Source: Photobacterium gaetbulicola Gung47
GTDB lineage: Bacteria > Pseudomonadota > Gammaproteobacteria > Enterobacterales > Vibrionaceae
DNA: 64,000 nt
Assembly (NCBI GenBank): GCA_000940995.1
Contig: CP005974.1
Coordinates: 310,001-374,000 of the forward strand
Direction: 5' to 3'
The notes below the pieces were generated by a model. The model was not told the origin of the DNA. It did not search any database and saw nothing but the letters and a program-made list of their open reading frames with translations. A program made the position numbers and the translations under genes. Below, in pieces: positions 9,084 to 18,080 of this stretch. Positions within the stretch are counted from its first letter, which is position 1. Each line of letters opens with the position of its first letter.

Positions 9084-9554
9084 TTACAGTTCTGCAGTGA
9101 CTTTGTTAAGAAGATCAGCGTGCGCATCTTTATCGATAGAACGCTCAATGATTTTCTCAGCACCAATCACAGCCAGAGTTGCAACTTGTTTTCTTAGCTC
9201 ATCGCGAGCGCGGTTACGTTCGGCTTCGATCTCAGCAAGACCTTGGGCCAGAATTTTGTCACGCTCAGCCAGGGCTTCCGCCTTCGCTTCGTCGATGATC
9301 TGAGCTTTGCGCTTGTTCGCTTGCTCAACGATCTCAGTTGCAGTGCGTTTTGCTTCTTTCAATTGGTCAGAAGCATTGCTCTGCGCCAGGTTCAGGTCTT
9401 TGGCAGCGCGATCAGCCGCTGCCAAACCGTCAGCAATTTTTTTCTGACGCTCTTCAATCGCTTCCATGATTGGTGGCCATACATATTTCATGCAGAACAC
9501 CACAAACATAAAGAAGGCGATAGCCTGACCCAGCAAAGTTGCATTCATATTCAC
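9084..9554 (-). CDS. atpF: F1Fo ATP synthase b subunit
   Basis: Membrane-anchored peripheral stalk subunit, 156 residues as in E. coli. One N-terminal membrane helix (about residues 5-25, with FCMKYVWPPI) is followed by a long charged coiled coil rich in Ala/Glu/Lys. The start is GTG at 9554 (MNMNATLLGQ), with GGAG 7 nt upstream. The ATG two codons later is 13 nt from this site and is less likely, and E. coli atpF also uses GTG here. Confidence 0.96.
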   Translation of the reverse strand: MNMNATLLGQAIAFFMFVVFCMKYVWPPIMEAIEERQKKIADGLAAADRAAKDLNLAQSNASDQLKEAKRTATEIVEQANKRKAQIIDEAKAEALAERDKILAQGLAEIEAERNRARDELRKQVATLAVIGAEKIIERSIDKDAHADLLNKVTAEL

Positions 9555-9603
9555 AACGCATCTCCTTAAAAAGGGTTGCTATGGGTCCGTTCGTTCAGTG
9601 TGA

Positions 9604-9861
9604 TTAACCAGCTAGCTGGCCAACGAATGGGTTTGCGAATGTGAATAGTAGAGCGATTACGATACCGATCATTGGAACCGCATCAAGCAGACCAGCGATG
9701 ATGAACATCTTAACCTGTAGCATTGGAGCCATTTCAGGCTGGCGTGCAGCACCTTCAAGGAATTTACCACCAAGAAGGGCGAAGCCGATCGCAGTACCCA
9801 GTGCAGCAAGACCTACAATAATGCCCACGGCAATTGCAGAAAAGCTTAGTAAAGTTTCCAT
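9604..9861 (-). CDS. atpE: F1Fo ATP synthase c subunit
   Basis: Proton-carrying rotor ring subunit. The chosen start is ATG 9861, with GGAG 6 nt upstream, giving 85 residues; the adjacent in-frame GTG would add one residue. Two membrane helices are joined by the polar loop ARQPEM (39-44). The ion-binding Asp is residue 60 in AGLLDAVPMIG. There is no Na+-type Gln/Glu signature in helix 1, which suggests proton coupling. Confidence 0.97.
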   Translation of the reverse strand: METLLSFSAIAVGIIVGLAALGTAIGFALLGGKFLEGAARQPEMAPMLQVKMFIIAGLLDAVPMIGIVIALLFTFANPFVGQLAG

Positions 9862-9928
9862 CACTATCTCCAGTTTATAGTTGTCGGCTAAAGTGCCAGT
9901 AAAAAATTGAATAATTTACAAATAATCG

Positions 9929-10714
9929 TTAATGATTGTCTTCATGCGCCTGAGACAGGTACACAATAGTCAACATCATAAACACGAATGCTTGAATTGT
10001 AATGACTAGAACGTGGAAAATTGCCCACGGTACCGAGCCCAGCCATTGTGCCCACCACGGCATAAGTGCCGCGATTAGGATAAACACCACCTCACCGGCG
10101 AACATGTTACCGAACAGACGCATACCCAATGAAAGCGGCTTCGCCAGGAGCGAAACAATTTCAAGAAGCAGGTTGAACGGGATCATGACCGGGTGATTGA
10201 ACGGGTGAAGAGCCAGTTCTTTCGCAAAGCCACCGAGACCTTTTACTTTGATGCTGTAGTAGATCATCAAGGCAAAAACGCCCAGCGCCATTGACATGGT
10301 GATGTTGACATCAGCACTCGGTACCACCTTAAGGTAAGGAATACCCAACCAATGTTCAGCAGGATACGGAAGAAAATCAATTGGCACTAAGTCCATGATG
10401 TTCATCAGCAAAATCCAGCAGAAAATGGTCAGAGCCAAAGGAGCTATCAGCGGGTTGCGGCCATGGAAGGTTTCTTTGACGTTGTCGTCAACGAACTCAA
10501 CTACCATTTCCACAAAACACTGTAGTTTCCCAGGAACTCCTGATGTCGCTGTTTTCGCAGCCTTACGGAATACCCAAAGAAAGAGTAGACCGGTCAGGGC
10601 TGAGAAAAACAGGCTATCTATATGTACCGCCCAGAATCCCTCACCGACTGACAAGTTAGTCAGGTGGTGAGTGATGTAGCCTGACGGCGTTAGCGCTTCA
10701 CCTGGCGCAGCCAT
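9929..10714 (-). CDS. atpB: F1Fo ATP synthase a subunit
   Basis: Membrane channel subunit that passes protons to the c-ring. It has 261 residues and several membrane helices. The essential Arg is residue 199 in PLSLGMRLFGNMFAGEV, matching E. coli Arg210. It starts 8 bp after atpI and ends 67 bp before atpE. Confidence 0.97.
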   Translation of the reverse strand: MAAPGEALTPSGYITHHLTNLSVGEGFWAVHIDSLFFSALTGLLFLWVFRKAAKTATSGVPGKLQCFVEMVVEFVDDNVKETFHGRNPLIAPLALTIFCWILLMNIMDLVPIDFLPYPAEHWLGIPYLKVVPSADVNITMSMALGVFALMIYYSIKVKGLGGFAKELALHPFNHPVMIPFNLLLEIVSLLAKPLSLGMRLFGNMFAGEVVFILIAALMPWWAQWLGSVPWAIFHVLVITIQAFVFMMLTIVYLSQAHEDNH

Positions 10715-10722
10715 AACTCATC

Positions 10723-11112
10723 CTATTTGTTGTTGTTAATGAATAAAACCGGCCCAAAGATATTGATCCCAAGAGCCAGCAAATAGGTCAGTTTGAGGGG
10801 AACAAGTTCCACCTCGACATACAGGTAAACAATGGCAAACAGGATGACCGTGATGAGAATTTTCAGCACTTCACCACCATAGAAAGACGCCATGATCAAA
10901 CGGGCCTTGCGGGCACCGCTGAACAAAAACGCACAGGTCGCAAAGACAGCATTGGCAATCACAAAAATGCCGCCGCCGATTAATGCAGAGATTCCCCAGT
11001 CAACACTGACAGCAAAAACTGCCATGATTGCCGTTATCAAAACGACGCCAGATTGTAGCAACAGCAACCGTTTCGCCAACTGGCGTCCCGGTCTAACTAG
11101 CGCCGATACCAT
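10723..11112 (-). CDS. atpI: ATP synthase assembly protein I
   Basis: Small membrane protein at the head of the atp operon, thought to help c-ring assembly. The start is set at ATG 11112 (MVSALVRPGRQLAKRL), preceded by GAGGAA, giving 129 residues as usual. The frame stays open 24 codons further upstream, but that extension is not family-like. Four hydrophobic segments are visible, including GGGIFVIANAVFATCAFLFS. The C-terminus LVPLKLTYLLALGINIFGPV is typical. Confidence 0.9.
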   Translation of the reverse strand: MVSALVRPGRQLAKRLLLLQSGVVLITAIMAVFAVSVDWGISALIGGGIFVIANAVFATCAFLFSGARKARLIMASFYGGEVLKILITVILFAIVYLYVEVELVPLKLTYLLALGINIFGPVLFINNNK

Positions 11113-11290
11113 GTATTCGTTCCTCGAGTCCGTTCCACTGCACTTACGACGTGCTGGGAAAACAGCGAAAATTATACGGCTCATTAGATTGAATGCAATC
11201 TAATCGCAGCAAAAAAAGATGTTAGATTTTACAACACAATAACTTGATCACGATGTTGTAATTTTTGCAACAAAATATGCACGTTTCAGA
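11113..11290 (-). promoter_or_regulatory. atp operon leader between parB and atpI
   Basis: A 178-bp AT-rich gap that must hold the atp promoter unless the operon is read through from parB. It contains an inverted repeat with 9-bp arms (ATTAGATTG/CAATCTAAT, 11183-11204) and a T7 run on the minus strand. No convincing -35/-10 pair was fixed by eye. Confidence 0.4.
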
Positions 11291-12184
11291 TCACATTTCG
11301 TGACCTAGCATTGCAATAATTTGCTGAAGCTTGTCGGCCTGATCAAAACTGATAACGATCTTTCCTTTGCCATTTTTCTGCTGATTTATCGCCACCTGGG
11401 TGCCAAACTGCTCACTTAGCTGGTTTTCTACCGCTTCGATTCGCGGGTTAGCCACGGCTACTTTTGGCTCAGGTTCCGGCGTCAGCATCTTCTTCACCAA
11501 GCGCTCGGCATCACGAACCGTTAACATCTTGGCTACAACAATTTGCGCCGCTTCCAACTGCTGCTCATCGGGCAGGGCAAGCAAGGCACGGGCATGGCCC
11601 ATTTCCAGCTGCTTTTGCTCCACCATCCGCTTGACTGGCGCTTCAAGCTGATTGAGACGCAGCAAGTTCGATACCGCAGCGCGGGACTTACCGACCGCTT
11701 CGGCCACCTGCTGGTGAGTCAGTGAGAACTCACTCTGTAGCCGCTCCAGTGCCTGTGCTTCCTCTATCGCATTGAGATCTTCACGCTGGATATTCTCAAT
11801 CAGAGCAATCGCCACAGTGGCCCGGTCGTTGACATCCTTAATAATACAAGGGACTTTCTGAAGGCCCGCTTGACGCGAAGCACGCCAGCGCCTCTCCCCG
11901 GCGATGATCTCAAACTGCTGCGGCGCCATTTCGCGCACCACGATAGGCTGGATCACCCCTTGGGCACGGATTGATTCTGCCAATTCGGCCAATGCCTCAT
12001 CCGACATATCTTTCCGGGGCTGGTAACGGCCCGGCGCTAGTTGGCTAATCGCCAATTCCCTCAAGTTGCCATCAGCCGACAATGTTTGTGCTTTGTCTGC
12101 CTGCTGCTGCTTAGTCGCGGCAACAGAGCTGGTGGCCAGCAAGGCATCAAGGCCTTTTCCCAGACCCCGTTTATTCATGTTCAT
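11291..12184 (-). CDS. parB: Chromosome-partitioning protein ParB (CTP-dependent parS binder)
   Basis: Binds parS and loads as a clamp to organise and segregate the origin region. It is 297 residues. An N-terminal KRGLGKGLDALL motif contacts ParA, followed by the ParB/Srx CTPase box GERRWRA (96-102). The parS-reading helix-turn-helix is at about 155-177 (LTHQQVAEAVGKSRAAVSN), and the C-terminus is a dimerisation domain. It lies 9 bp after parA. Six parS-like sites occur 11-21 kb from oriC in this window. Confidence 0.97.
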   Translation of the reverse strand: MNMNKRGLGKGLDALLATSSVAATKQQQADKAQTLSADGNLRELAISQLAPGRYQPRKDMSDEALAELAESIRAQGVIQPIVVREMAPQQFEIIAGERRWRASRQAGLQKVPCIIKDVNDRATVAIALIENIQREDLNAIEEAQALERLQSEFSLTHQQVAEAVGKSRAAVSNLLRLNQLEAPVKRMVEQKQLEMGHARALLALPDEQQLEAAQIVVAKMLTVRDAERLVKKMLTPEPEPKVAVANPRIEAVENQLSEQFGTQVAINQQKNGKGKIVISFDQADKLQQIIAMLGHEM

Positions 12185-12193
12185 GGTTACCCT

Positions 12194-12988
12194 TTATGCA
12201 TCGACCGCACCGGCATTTTTTGCCAGCTCGTCACGGCGGATAATTTCACCGGCCAAAGCCAAGTAAGCTTTGGCACCACTCGAATACTTGTCGTAGTACA
12301 TGGCCGGTCGACCGTGGCTAGGTGCTTCGGCCAAACGAACATTGCGCGGAATAACGGTGCGATATACCTTGTCGCCAAAATGCTTCTTGAGTTGCTGGGA
12401 AACTTCACTTGCCAGCCGGTTGCGCGGGTCATACATGGTTCGCAGCAACCCTTCAATTTTCAGCTCGCTATTGACGACGGCGGTGAGTTTACTGATGGTG
12501 TCCATCAATGCCGTCAGCCCTTCGAGGGCGAAATATTCGCACTGCATAGGAACCAGAACAGAGTCTGCAGCTGTCATTGCATTGATTGTAAGAAGGTTTA
12601 AGGCAGGAGGACAATCAATAAAGATGAAATCATAGTTATCACGAACTACCTCTAAGGCATTACGCAACCTTACCTCGCGGGCGAAGACTTCCATCAATTT
12701 GATTTCTGCCGCCGTGACATCACCGTTGGCAGCTATCAGGTGATAGCCGCCAGTGGTGTCGGTGATCACGACATCGTGGAATGCAGTTTCTTCGACAAGA
12801 AGCTCATAAGCCGTTGCATCGACTTGGTATTTGTCTACACCACTGGCCATGGTGGCATTGCCCTGGGGATCCAGATCAATAACCAATACCTTGCGCTGCG
12901 TGGCCGCCAGTGACGCTGCCAAGTTGACACATGTTGTGGTTTTACCCACGCCTCCCTTCTGGTTGGCTACCGCTATGACTCTTCCCAC
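12194..12988 (-). CDS. parA: Chromosome-partitioning ATPase ParA
   Basis: Soj/ParA-type ATPase that moves ParB-parS complexes. It has 264 residues, with a deviant Walker A KGGVGKTT at residues 11-18 and the DLDPQGNAT switch. The FIDCPPALNLLT Walker B follows. There is no N-terminal DNA-binding domain, as in chromosomal types. It lies between rsmG (16 bp upstream) and parB. Confidence 0.97.
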   Translation of the reverse strand: MGRVIAVANQKGGVGKTTTCVNLAASLAATQRKVLVIDLDPQGNATMASGVDKYQVDATAYELLVEETAFHDVVITDTTGGYHLIAANGDVTAAEIKLMEVFAREVRLRNALEVVRDNYDFIFIDCPPALNLLTINAMTAADSVLVPMQCEYFALEGLTALMDTISKLTAVVNSELKIEGLLRTMYDPRNRLASEVSQQLKKHFGDKVYRTVIPRNVRLAEAPSHGRPAMYYDKYSSGAKAYLALAGEIIRRDELAKNAGAVDA

Positions 12989-13004
12989 AAAAAAACCTCA
13001 TCCG

Positions 13005-13625
13005 TTAATCCTTTGCTGTCAAGATTACTAGATGGCGCTCGCCTTCTAACTCCGGAACTTGCAAAGATTTGACTTCCGTCACAGAACACCATTCCGGCAG
13101 TTCTGTCACTTCCTGTTGATTAAATTGCCCCTTCAGCGCCAGAAAACACCCATCGCTGGCAGGAAGGTGGTGGCACCAGGAGACCATGTCATTCATCGAG
13201 GCAAAGGCGCGGCTGAGTACGGCATCGAAGCCGATTTCAGGCTGGAATTCCTCAACCCGGCTCTGGACCGGAGTGACATTGTTGATCTTCAGTTCATGGA
13301 TCACCTGACGGATAAAACGGATCCGCTTGCCCAGGCTGTCCAATAAGGTGAACTGTTTGTCCGGGTTCATGATCGCCAGAGGGATCCCTGGCAATCCCGG
13401 GCCGGTACCGACATCGATAAACCGCTCACCGTCTAGATGAGGGCTTACCACAATACTATCCATAATATGTTTCACCAACATCTCATACGGATCACGTACC
13501 GATGTCAGATTATACGCTTTATTCCATTTATCCAGCATGGCTACATAGCCAACGAGCTGGTCAATTTGCTGTTCTGTGACTGCGAGATCAGTTTGCGCTA
13601 TCAGTTGCACCAGACGTTGTTTCAC
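13005..13625 (-). CDS. rsmG: 16S rRNA G527 N7-methyltransferase
   Basis: Methylates G527 of 16S rRNA using SAM. It has 206 residues. The SAM-binding loop DVGTGPGLPG is at 71-80, with LLDSLGKRIRF after it. It is the usual length and in the usual place, 9 bp after mnmG and 16 bp before parA, forming the mnmG-rsmG-parA-parB series that leads away from oriC. Confidence 0.97.
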   Translation of the reverse strand: MKQRLVQLIAQTDLAVTEQQIDQLVGYVAMLDKWNKAYNLTSVRDPYEMLVKHIMDSIVVSPHLDGERFIDVGTGPGLPGIPLAIMNPDKQFTLLDSLGKRIRFIRQVIHELKINNVTPVQSRVEEFQPEIGFDAVLSRAFASMNDMVSWCHHLPASDGCFLALKGQFNQQEVTELPEWCSVTEVKSLQVPELEGERHLVILTAKD

Positions 13626-13634
13626 AACTTACTC

Positions 13635-15524
13635 CTATTCGCCTTTTTTCAGCAAACCTTGCTTCTTGAGATACACAAGCAGCAGGGAAATTGCTGCCGG
13701 GGTGATGCCTGAAATACGCGAGGCCATACCGATGGTTTCCGGTTTGGCGTCGTTAAGCTTGGCAATCACTTCGTTCGATAGGCCTTTAACCACGCTGTAG
13801 TCAAGATCGAACGGTAGCTTGGTCTTCTCGTGACGCAACGATTTTTCGACTTCGTCTTTCTGGCGGTCGATATAGCCCTGATATTTCACTTGGATTTCAA
13901 CCTGCTCGCTCGCCTGGCTATCTTCGTGGGCCGGGCCAAACATCTCGATGTTGGTAAGCTGGTTGTAGGTCACTTCCGGGCGGCGCAGCAAGTCTTCACC
14001 GCTCGCCTCGCGGACGATAGGCGTTTTGAGAATTTGGTTAACCGCCTCAACCTGCTCTGAGGTTGGGGTTACCCAAATACTTTTTAGGCGCTGACGTTCC
14101 TGCTCCATATTCTCCAATTTCTGGTTGAAACGAGCCCAGCGCTCATCATCGACCAAGCCAAACTCACGACCGATTTCGGTCAGGCGCAAATCCGCGTTGT
14201 CTTCACGTAGCAACAAACGGTATTCCGCGCGTGATGTAAACATACGGTACGGCTCTTTGGTCCCCATGGTCGACAAATCGTCAATCAATACACCCATGTA
14301 GGCCTGGTCACGGCGTGGGCTCCAGCCTTCACGGCCTTGCGCCTGCAGGGCGGCATTCATACCAGCCAGCAAACCTTGGGCTGCGGCTTCTTCGTAGCCG
14401 GTGGTACCGTTGATCTGGCCGGCAAAGAACAAGCCATTGATGAATTTGGTCTCGAAGGTCTGCTTCAAATCACGCGGATCAAAGAAATCATATTCGATGG
14501 CATAACCCGGGCGGACGATGTTGGCATTTTCGAAGCCCTTCATCGAGCGGACAATCTGCATCTGGACATCAAACGGCAAGCTGGTGGAGATGCCGTTCGG
14601 GTACAATTCGTGCGTCGTCAACCCTTCCGGTTCAATGAAGATCTGGTGGCTGTCCTTATCGGCAAAGCGCATCACCTTGTCTTCGATCGATGGGCAGTAA
14701 CGAGGCCCGATCCCCTCGATCACACCCGAATACATCGGGCTGCGATCCAAGTTGTTACGGATCACATCGTGGGTTTTCTCATTGGTGTGGGTAATAAAAC
14801 ACGGGATCTGTCGTGGATGATCCGAGGCTTTACCCATGAACGAGAACAACGGTGTCGGATTGTCACCATGCTGAGCCTGCAGCTGACTGAAGTCGACACT
14901 ACGGGCATCGATACGCGGTGGTGTCCCCGTCTTAAGACGATCGACACGGAAAGGCAATTCACGCAAGCGCGCAGCCAGAGTGATCGACGGTGGATCCCCA
15001 GCACGGCCCCCGCTGTAGTTTTCCAGGCCAATGTGGATCTTGCCGCCCAGGAAGGTCCCTACGGTCAAAACGACAGCCTTGGCACGGAACTTAAGGCCCA
15101 TTTCTGTCACGGCACCAACGACGCGATCGTTTTCGATGATCAGATCATCAACCGCCTGTTGGAATAACATCAGGTTCGGCTGGTTTTCCAGCGCTTCGCG
15201 AACTGCAGCTTTGTACAGGGCGCGGTCTGCTTGGGCACGTGTCGCCCTAACAGCAGGGCCTTTCGACGAATTCAAGGTACGGAACTGGATCCCACCCTTA
15301 TCGATCGCCCGGGCCATTAAACCTCCAAGGGCGTCAACTTCTTTAACCAGGTGTCCTTTCCCGATCCCGCCGATTGCTGGGTTGCATGACATCTGTCCCA
15401 ACGTATCAATGTTGTGTGTCAGCAGCAGGGTTTTTTGGCCCATACGGGCTGCTGCCAATGCAGCTTCTGTTCCTGCATGGCCGCCACCTACGACGATGAC
15501 ATCAAAATTGTCCTGGTAAAACAT
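13635..15524 (-). CDS. mnmG: tRNA uridine-34 carboxymethylaminomethyl enzyme MnmG (GidA)
   Basis: FAD-dependent partner of MnmE in making cmnm5U34 in tRNA. The start at ATG 15524 (MFYQDNFDVIVVGGGHAG) has GAGGTAG upstream and gives 629 residues as in E. coli; an in-frame extension of 16 codons is not family-like. The FAD-binding GGGHAG is at 13-18, and CNPAIGGIGKGHLVKEVDALGG is conserved. It is transcribed leftward out of oriC. Confidence 0.97.
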   Translation of the reverse strand: MFYQDNFDVIVVGGGHAGTEAALAAARMGQKTLLLTHNIDTLGQMSCNPAIGGIGKGHLVKEVDALGGLMARAIDKGGIQFRTLNSSKGPAVRATRAQADRALYKAAVREALENQPNLMLFQQAVDDLIIENDRVVGAVTEMGLKFRAKAVVLTVGTFLGGKIHIGLENYSGGRAGDPPSITLAARLRELPFRVDRLKTGTPPRIDARSVDFSQLQAQHGDNPTPLFSFMGKASDHPRQIPCFITHTNEKTHDVIRNNLDRSPMYSGVIEGIGPRYCPSIEDKVMRFADKDSHQIFIEPEGLTTHELYPNGISTSLPFDVQMQIVRSMKGFENANIVRPGYAIEYDFFDPRDLKQTFETKFINGLFFAGQINGTTGYEEAAAQGLLAGMNAALQAQGREGWSPRRDQAYMGVLIDDLSTMGTKEPYRMFTSRAEYRLLLREDNADLRLTEIGREFGLVDDERWARFNQKLENMEQERQRLKSIWVTPTSEQVEAVNQILKTPIVREASGEDLLRRPEVTYNQLTNIEMFGPAHEDSQASEQVEIQVKYQGYIDRQKDEVEKSLRHEKTKLPFDLDYSVVKGLSNEVIAKLNDAKPETIGMASRISGITPAAISLLLVYLKKQGLLKKGE

Positions 15525-15599
15525 GAAACTACCTCGGGTATTCAAAATTGCCAGTGATTTATCTTTGAGCAAAGGTGCAACATTCTATCCTGTTTCCGT

Positions 15600-15930
15600 C
15601 GTTGAGAGAATCCTTACTGAAGATCATTTGATCCGGAGGGAAATCACATTTTGAATATAGATAAGATCTTTTAAATAGATCTTCTGTTAGATCTATTATA
15701 TGGATCCACCGATCGTGTGGATAAGTGATAAATGATCCTTATGATCATGATGTTAGGAAGGATCATTTGTTGTGGAACGGCATGGATCTCTACAAGGATT
15801 AGCTGGGATCAAAAACGGTAGTTATCAACAAGCGAATATGAGCCTAGAAGTTATTAAATGGATAACTATTGGTTGATCACTGTTTAGATCTATAGTTATC
15901 CACAGAAAAAAGTTTACGGATCGTATAATT
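15600..15930. other. oriC: Chromosomal replication origin oriC
   Basis: Gene-free, AT-rich stretch between mnmG and mioC. There are 15 GATC sites (15622 to 15919). DnaA boxes are TTATCCACA at 15896-15904, its complement at 15716-15724 and TTATCAACA at 15822-15830, with a weaker TTATCCATT-type box (complement) at 15857-15865. The left part (15655-15705) has GATC-started AT-rich repeats such as AGATCTTTTAAAT and AGATCTATTATAT. These resemble the 13-mer unwinding element of enterobacterial and Vibrio oriC1. The flanking genes are canonical. Confidence 0.93.
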
Positions 15931-15957
15931 CTGAGTAAAAATCTGTGTGTTTTTTGC

Positions 15958-16401
15958 TCAGTTTAGGTTTTTTTTCCAGTTGTCCAACCATGCCTCAGCT
16001 GGATCTTCCGGTACCGGATCCTGTGAAACATCAATTTCCAATCGCTCTCCGAGGCGGATCGCCCCCAGTTTTGCCAGTAGTTGATCGATATTCTTGGCTG
16101 CGGCACAGAAGGTATCGTAGCTGGAGTCACCCAGACCGATCACACCATAGTGTAAGCGGGCAAGATCCGGCTGCTGGCTGGTCAATTGTTCTACGAAAGG
16201 CTGGAAATTGTCAGGAAACTCGCCGGCACCGTGGGTGGAGCAGACCACCAGCCAAATATTGTCAGTCGGAAGCTGTTCCAGTTCGGCCTGATTGATGATC
16301 TCGGTGCTGTGGCCGGCTTGCTCCAGCAGTTCGCTGAGGTGATCGGCGACATATTCGGCGCCTCCGAGGGTACTGCCGGTAATAAGGGTGATGTGGCTCA
16401 T
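15958..16401 (-). CDS. mioC: Flavodoxin-like protein MioC
   Basis: FMN-binding flavodoxin family protein next to oriC, linked in E. coli to biotin synthase electron supply. It has 147 residues from ATG 16401 (MSHITLITGSTLGGAEYVAD). The FMN phosphate loop is TGSTLGGAE (8-16) and the FMN-contact loops are CSTHGAGEFPDN and GLGDSSY. The ribosome site is weak (AGGT upstream), and an ATG three codons earlier is possible. Transcription runs into oriC. Confidence 0.93.
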   Translation of the reverse strand: MSHITLITGSTLGGAEYVADHLSELLEQAGHSTEIINQAELEQLPTDNIWLVVCSTHGAGEFPDNFQPFVEQLTSQQPDLARLHYGVIGLGDSSYDTFCAAAKNIDQLLAKLGAIRLGERLEIDVSQDPVPEDPAEAWLDNWKKNLN

Positions 16402-16435
16402 GGTATACATACCTGTGTAGATATTCACAACAAAT

Positions 16436-16520
16436 TTATACACAGCATTGTACTGGCTCAGAGCAGGGATGAAAGCCTGATCTTGCGGTAAGGAGGATCT
16501 TTTCCGAAAGGTTATTCACA
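16436..16520. promoter_or_regulatory. DnaA boxes in the mioC promoter region
   Basis: TTATACACA (16436-16444) and TTATTCACA (16512-16520) fit the TTATNCACA consensus, and several GATC sites lie between mioC and mnmE. In E. coli DnaA represses mioC from such sites, and the same is inferred here. Confidence 0.65.
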
Positions 16521-16575
16521 GCCTGCCCCGAGGATCCGAAGCAGGCTGCGAAGGGGATCGCGTTGGCGGGCTCGG

Positions 16576-17943
16576 TTATTTACCGATACAGAACGAGGTA
16601 AAGATCCGGCCGAGCAGATCATCGGAGGTGAACTCGCCGGTGATCTCACTCAGGTGCTGCTGGGCGAGGCGCAGTTCTTCGGCCAGGATTTCCCCAGCCA
16701 TGAAGCCTTCCAGCTGCTCTTTACCCGTTTCCAAGTGGCTGGCTGCGCGCTCCAGGGCATCAAGGTGACGGCGGCGGGCCATAAAGCCCCCTTCGGTCGT
16801 GCCGGCAAAGCCCATACACTCCTTGAGGTGCTCACGCAGTGGCTCTACGCCATCACCGGTGCGGGCTGATAGGCGGATCAGGGTTGGGTTGTTGACGTGG
16901 CAGATCCCGGTCTTTTCGCCCGTGAGCTCGACCTTGTTGCGGATCACTGTGATGCCCAAGCCTTGCGGCAGGCGTTCGACGAACTCTGGCCAGATCTCTG
17001 CCGGGTCAGTGGCGTCGGTGGTGGTGCTGTCGACCATGAACAGCACGCGGTCTGCCTGCTGGATTTCTTCCCATGCGCGTTCGATACCGATGCGCTCTAC
17101 TTCGTCAGAAGCCTCGCGCAGGCCGGCGGTGTCGATGATATGCAGCGGCATGCCATCGATGTGGATATGCTCGCGCAGGACGTCACGGGTGGTGCCTGCG
17201 ATGTCGGTGACAATAGCGCTGTCTTTGCCGGACAGGGCGTTGAGCAGGCTGGACTTACCGGCATTGGGACGACCGGCGATAACCACCTTCATCCCTTCGC
17301 GCATAATTGCCCCCTGGTTGGCTTCGCGGCGTACCGCATCGAGGCGGCCGATAATGCCATCGAGATCGCCGGCAACCTTGCCGTCGGACAGGAAGTCGAT
17401 TTCCTCTTCCGGGAAGTCTATGGCGGCTTCGACATAGATACGCAGATGGATAAGGGCCTCGACCAGTTCGTTAACCCGGGTCGAGAAGGCGCCCTGAAGC
17501 GATTTGAAGGCACTTTTCGCCGCTTCCTCTGAGCTGGCATCAATCAGGTCGGCAATCGCCTCTGCTTGTGCCAGGTCGAGCTTGTCGTTCATGAAGGCAC
17601 GTTCGGAGAACTCCCCCGGCCGGGCTGCTCGAATGCCGTCGATTGCCAGGATGCGGCGGATCATCATATCCATCAGTACCGGGCCGCCATGGCCCTGCAG
17701 CTCAAGGACGTCTTCACCAGTAAAAGAGTTCGGTCCCTTGAAGAACAACGCAATACCTTGATCCAATGCCGTGCCATCTTCATTCTTGAAGGGCAGGTAC
17801 TCGGCATAGCGTGGCTTGAGTTCGCGGCCGGCAACGGCAAGGGCGACTTCTTTGGCTTTCGGGCCCGAGACGCGGATAATGCCGACGCCGCCTCGTCCCG
17901 GCGGAGTGGCTTGGGCAACTATGGTATCTGTATGTTCAGTCAT
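16576..17943 (-). CDS. mnmE: tRNA modification GTPase MnmE (TrmE)
   Basis: GTPase that works with MnmG on U34 of tRNA. It has 455 residues. The N-terminal folate-binding domain has ATPPGRGGVGIIRVSG. The G domain has GRPNAGKS at 224-231 and DIAGTTRD, and the C-terminal CIGK (452-455) carries the essential Cys. It lies after the yidC terminator, upstream of the mioC-oriC region. Confidence 0.97.
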   Translation of the reverse strand: MTEHTDTIVAQATPPGRGGVGIIRVSGPKAKEVALAVAGRELKPRYAEYLPFKNEDGTALDQGIALFFKGPNSFTGEDVLELQGHGGPVLMDMMIRRILAIDGIRAARPGEFSERAFMNDKLDLAQAEAIADLIDASSEEAAKSAFKSLQGAFSTRVNELVEALIHLRIYVEAAIDFPEEEIDFLSDGKVAGDLDGIIGRLDAVRREANQGAIMREGMKVVIAGRPNAGKSSLLNALSGKDSAIVTDIAGTTRDVLREHIHIDGMPLHIIDTAGLREASDEVERIGIERAWEEIQQADRVLFMVDSTTTDATDPAEIWPEFVERLPQGLGITVIRNKVELTGEKTGICHVNNPTLIRLSARTGDGVEPLREHLKECMGFAGTTEGGFMARRRHLDALERAASHLETGKEQLEGFMAGEILAEELRLAQQHLSEITGEFTSDDLLGRIFTSFCIGK

Positions 17944-18032
17944 AATTTTGGCTTAGCTTGATAAATACGCTGCAATTGTAAACAGAGTAGTGGCGATTGC
18001 CCAGCAATGGCAAGCGCTTGGGGTTAAGGGAA

Positions 18033-18059
18033 TAAAAAAGGCGGCCCGCAGGCCGCCTT
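18033..18059 (-). terminator. Terminator after yidC
   Basis: Perfect stem AAGGCGGCC/GGCCGCCTT with loop CGCA and a U run on the minus strand, just beyond the yidC stop. It closes the rpmH-rnpA-yidD-yidC transcript. Confidence 0.88.
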
Positions 18060-18080
18060 CTATCTCAACGTGGGTCTGCA

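Noticed and set aside
12041..12601. A 186-codon open frame opposite parA/parB
   Set aside because: Antisense to both conserved partition genes; composition follows their codon pattern.
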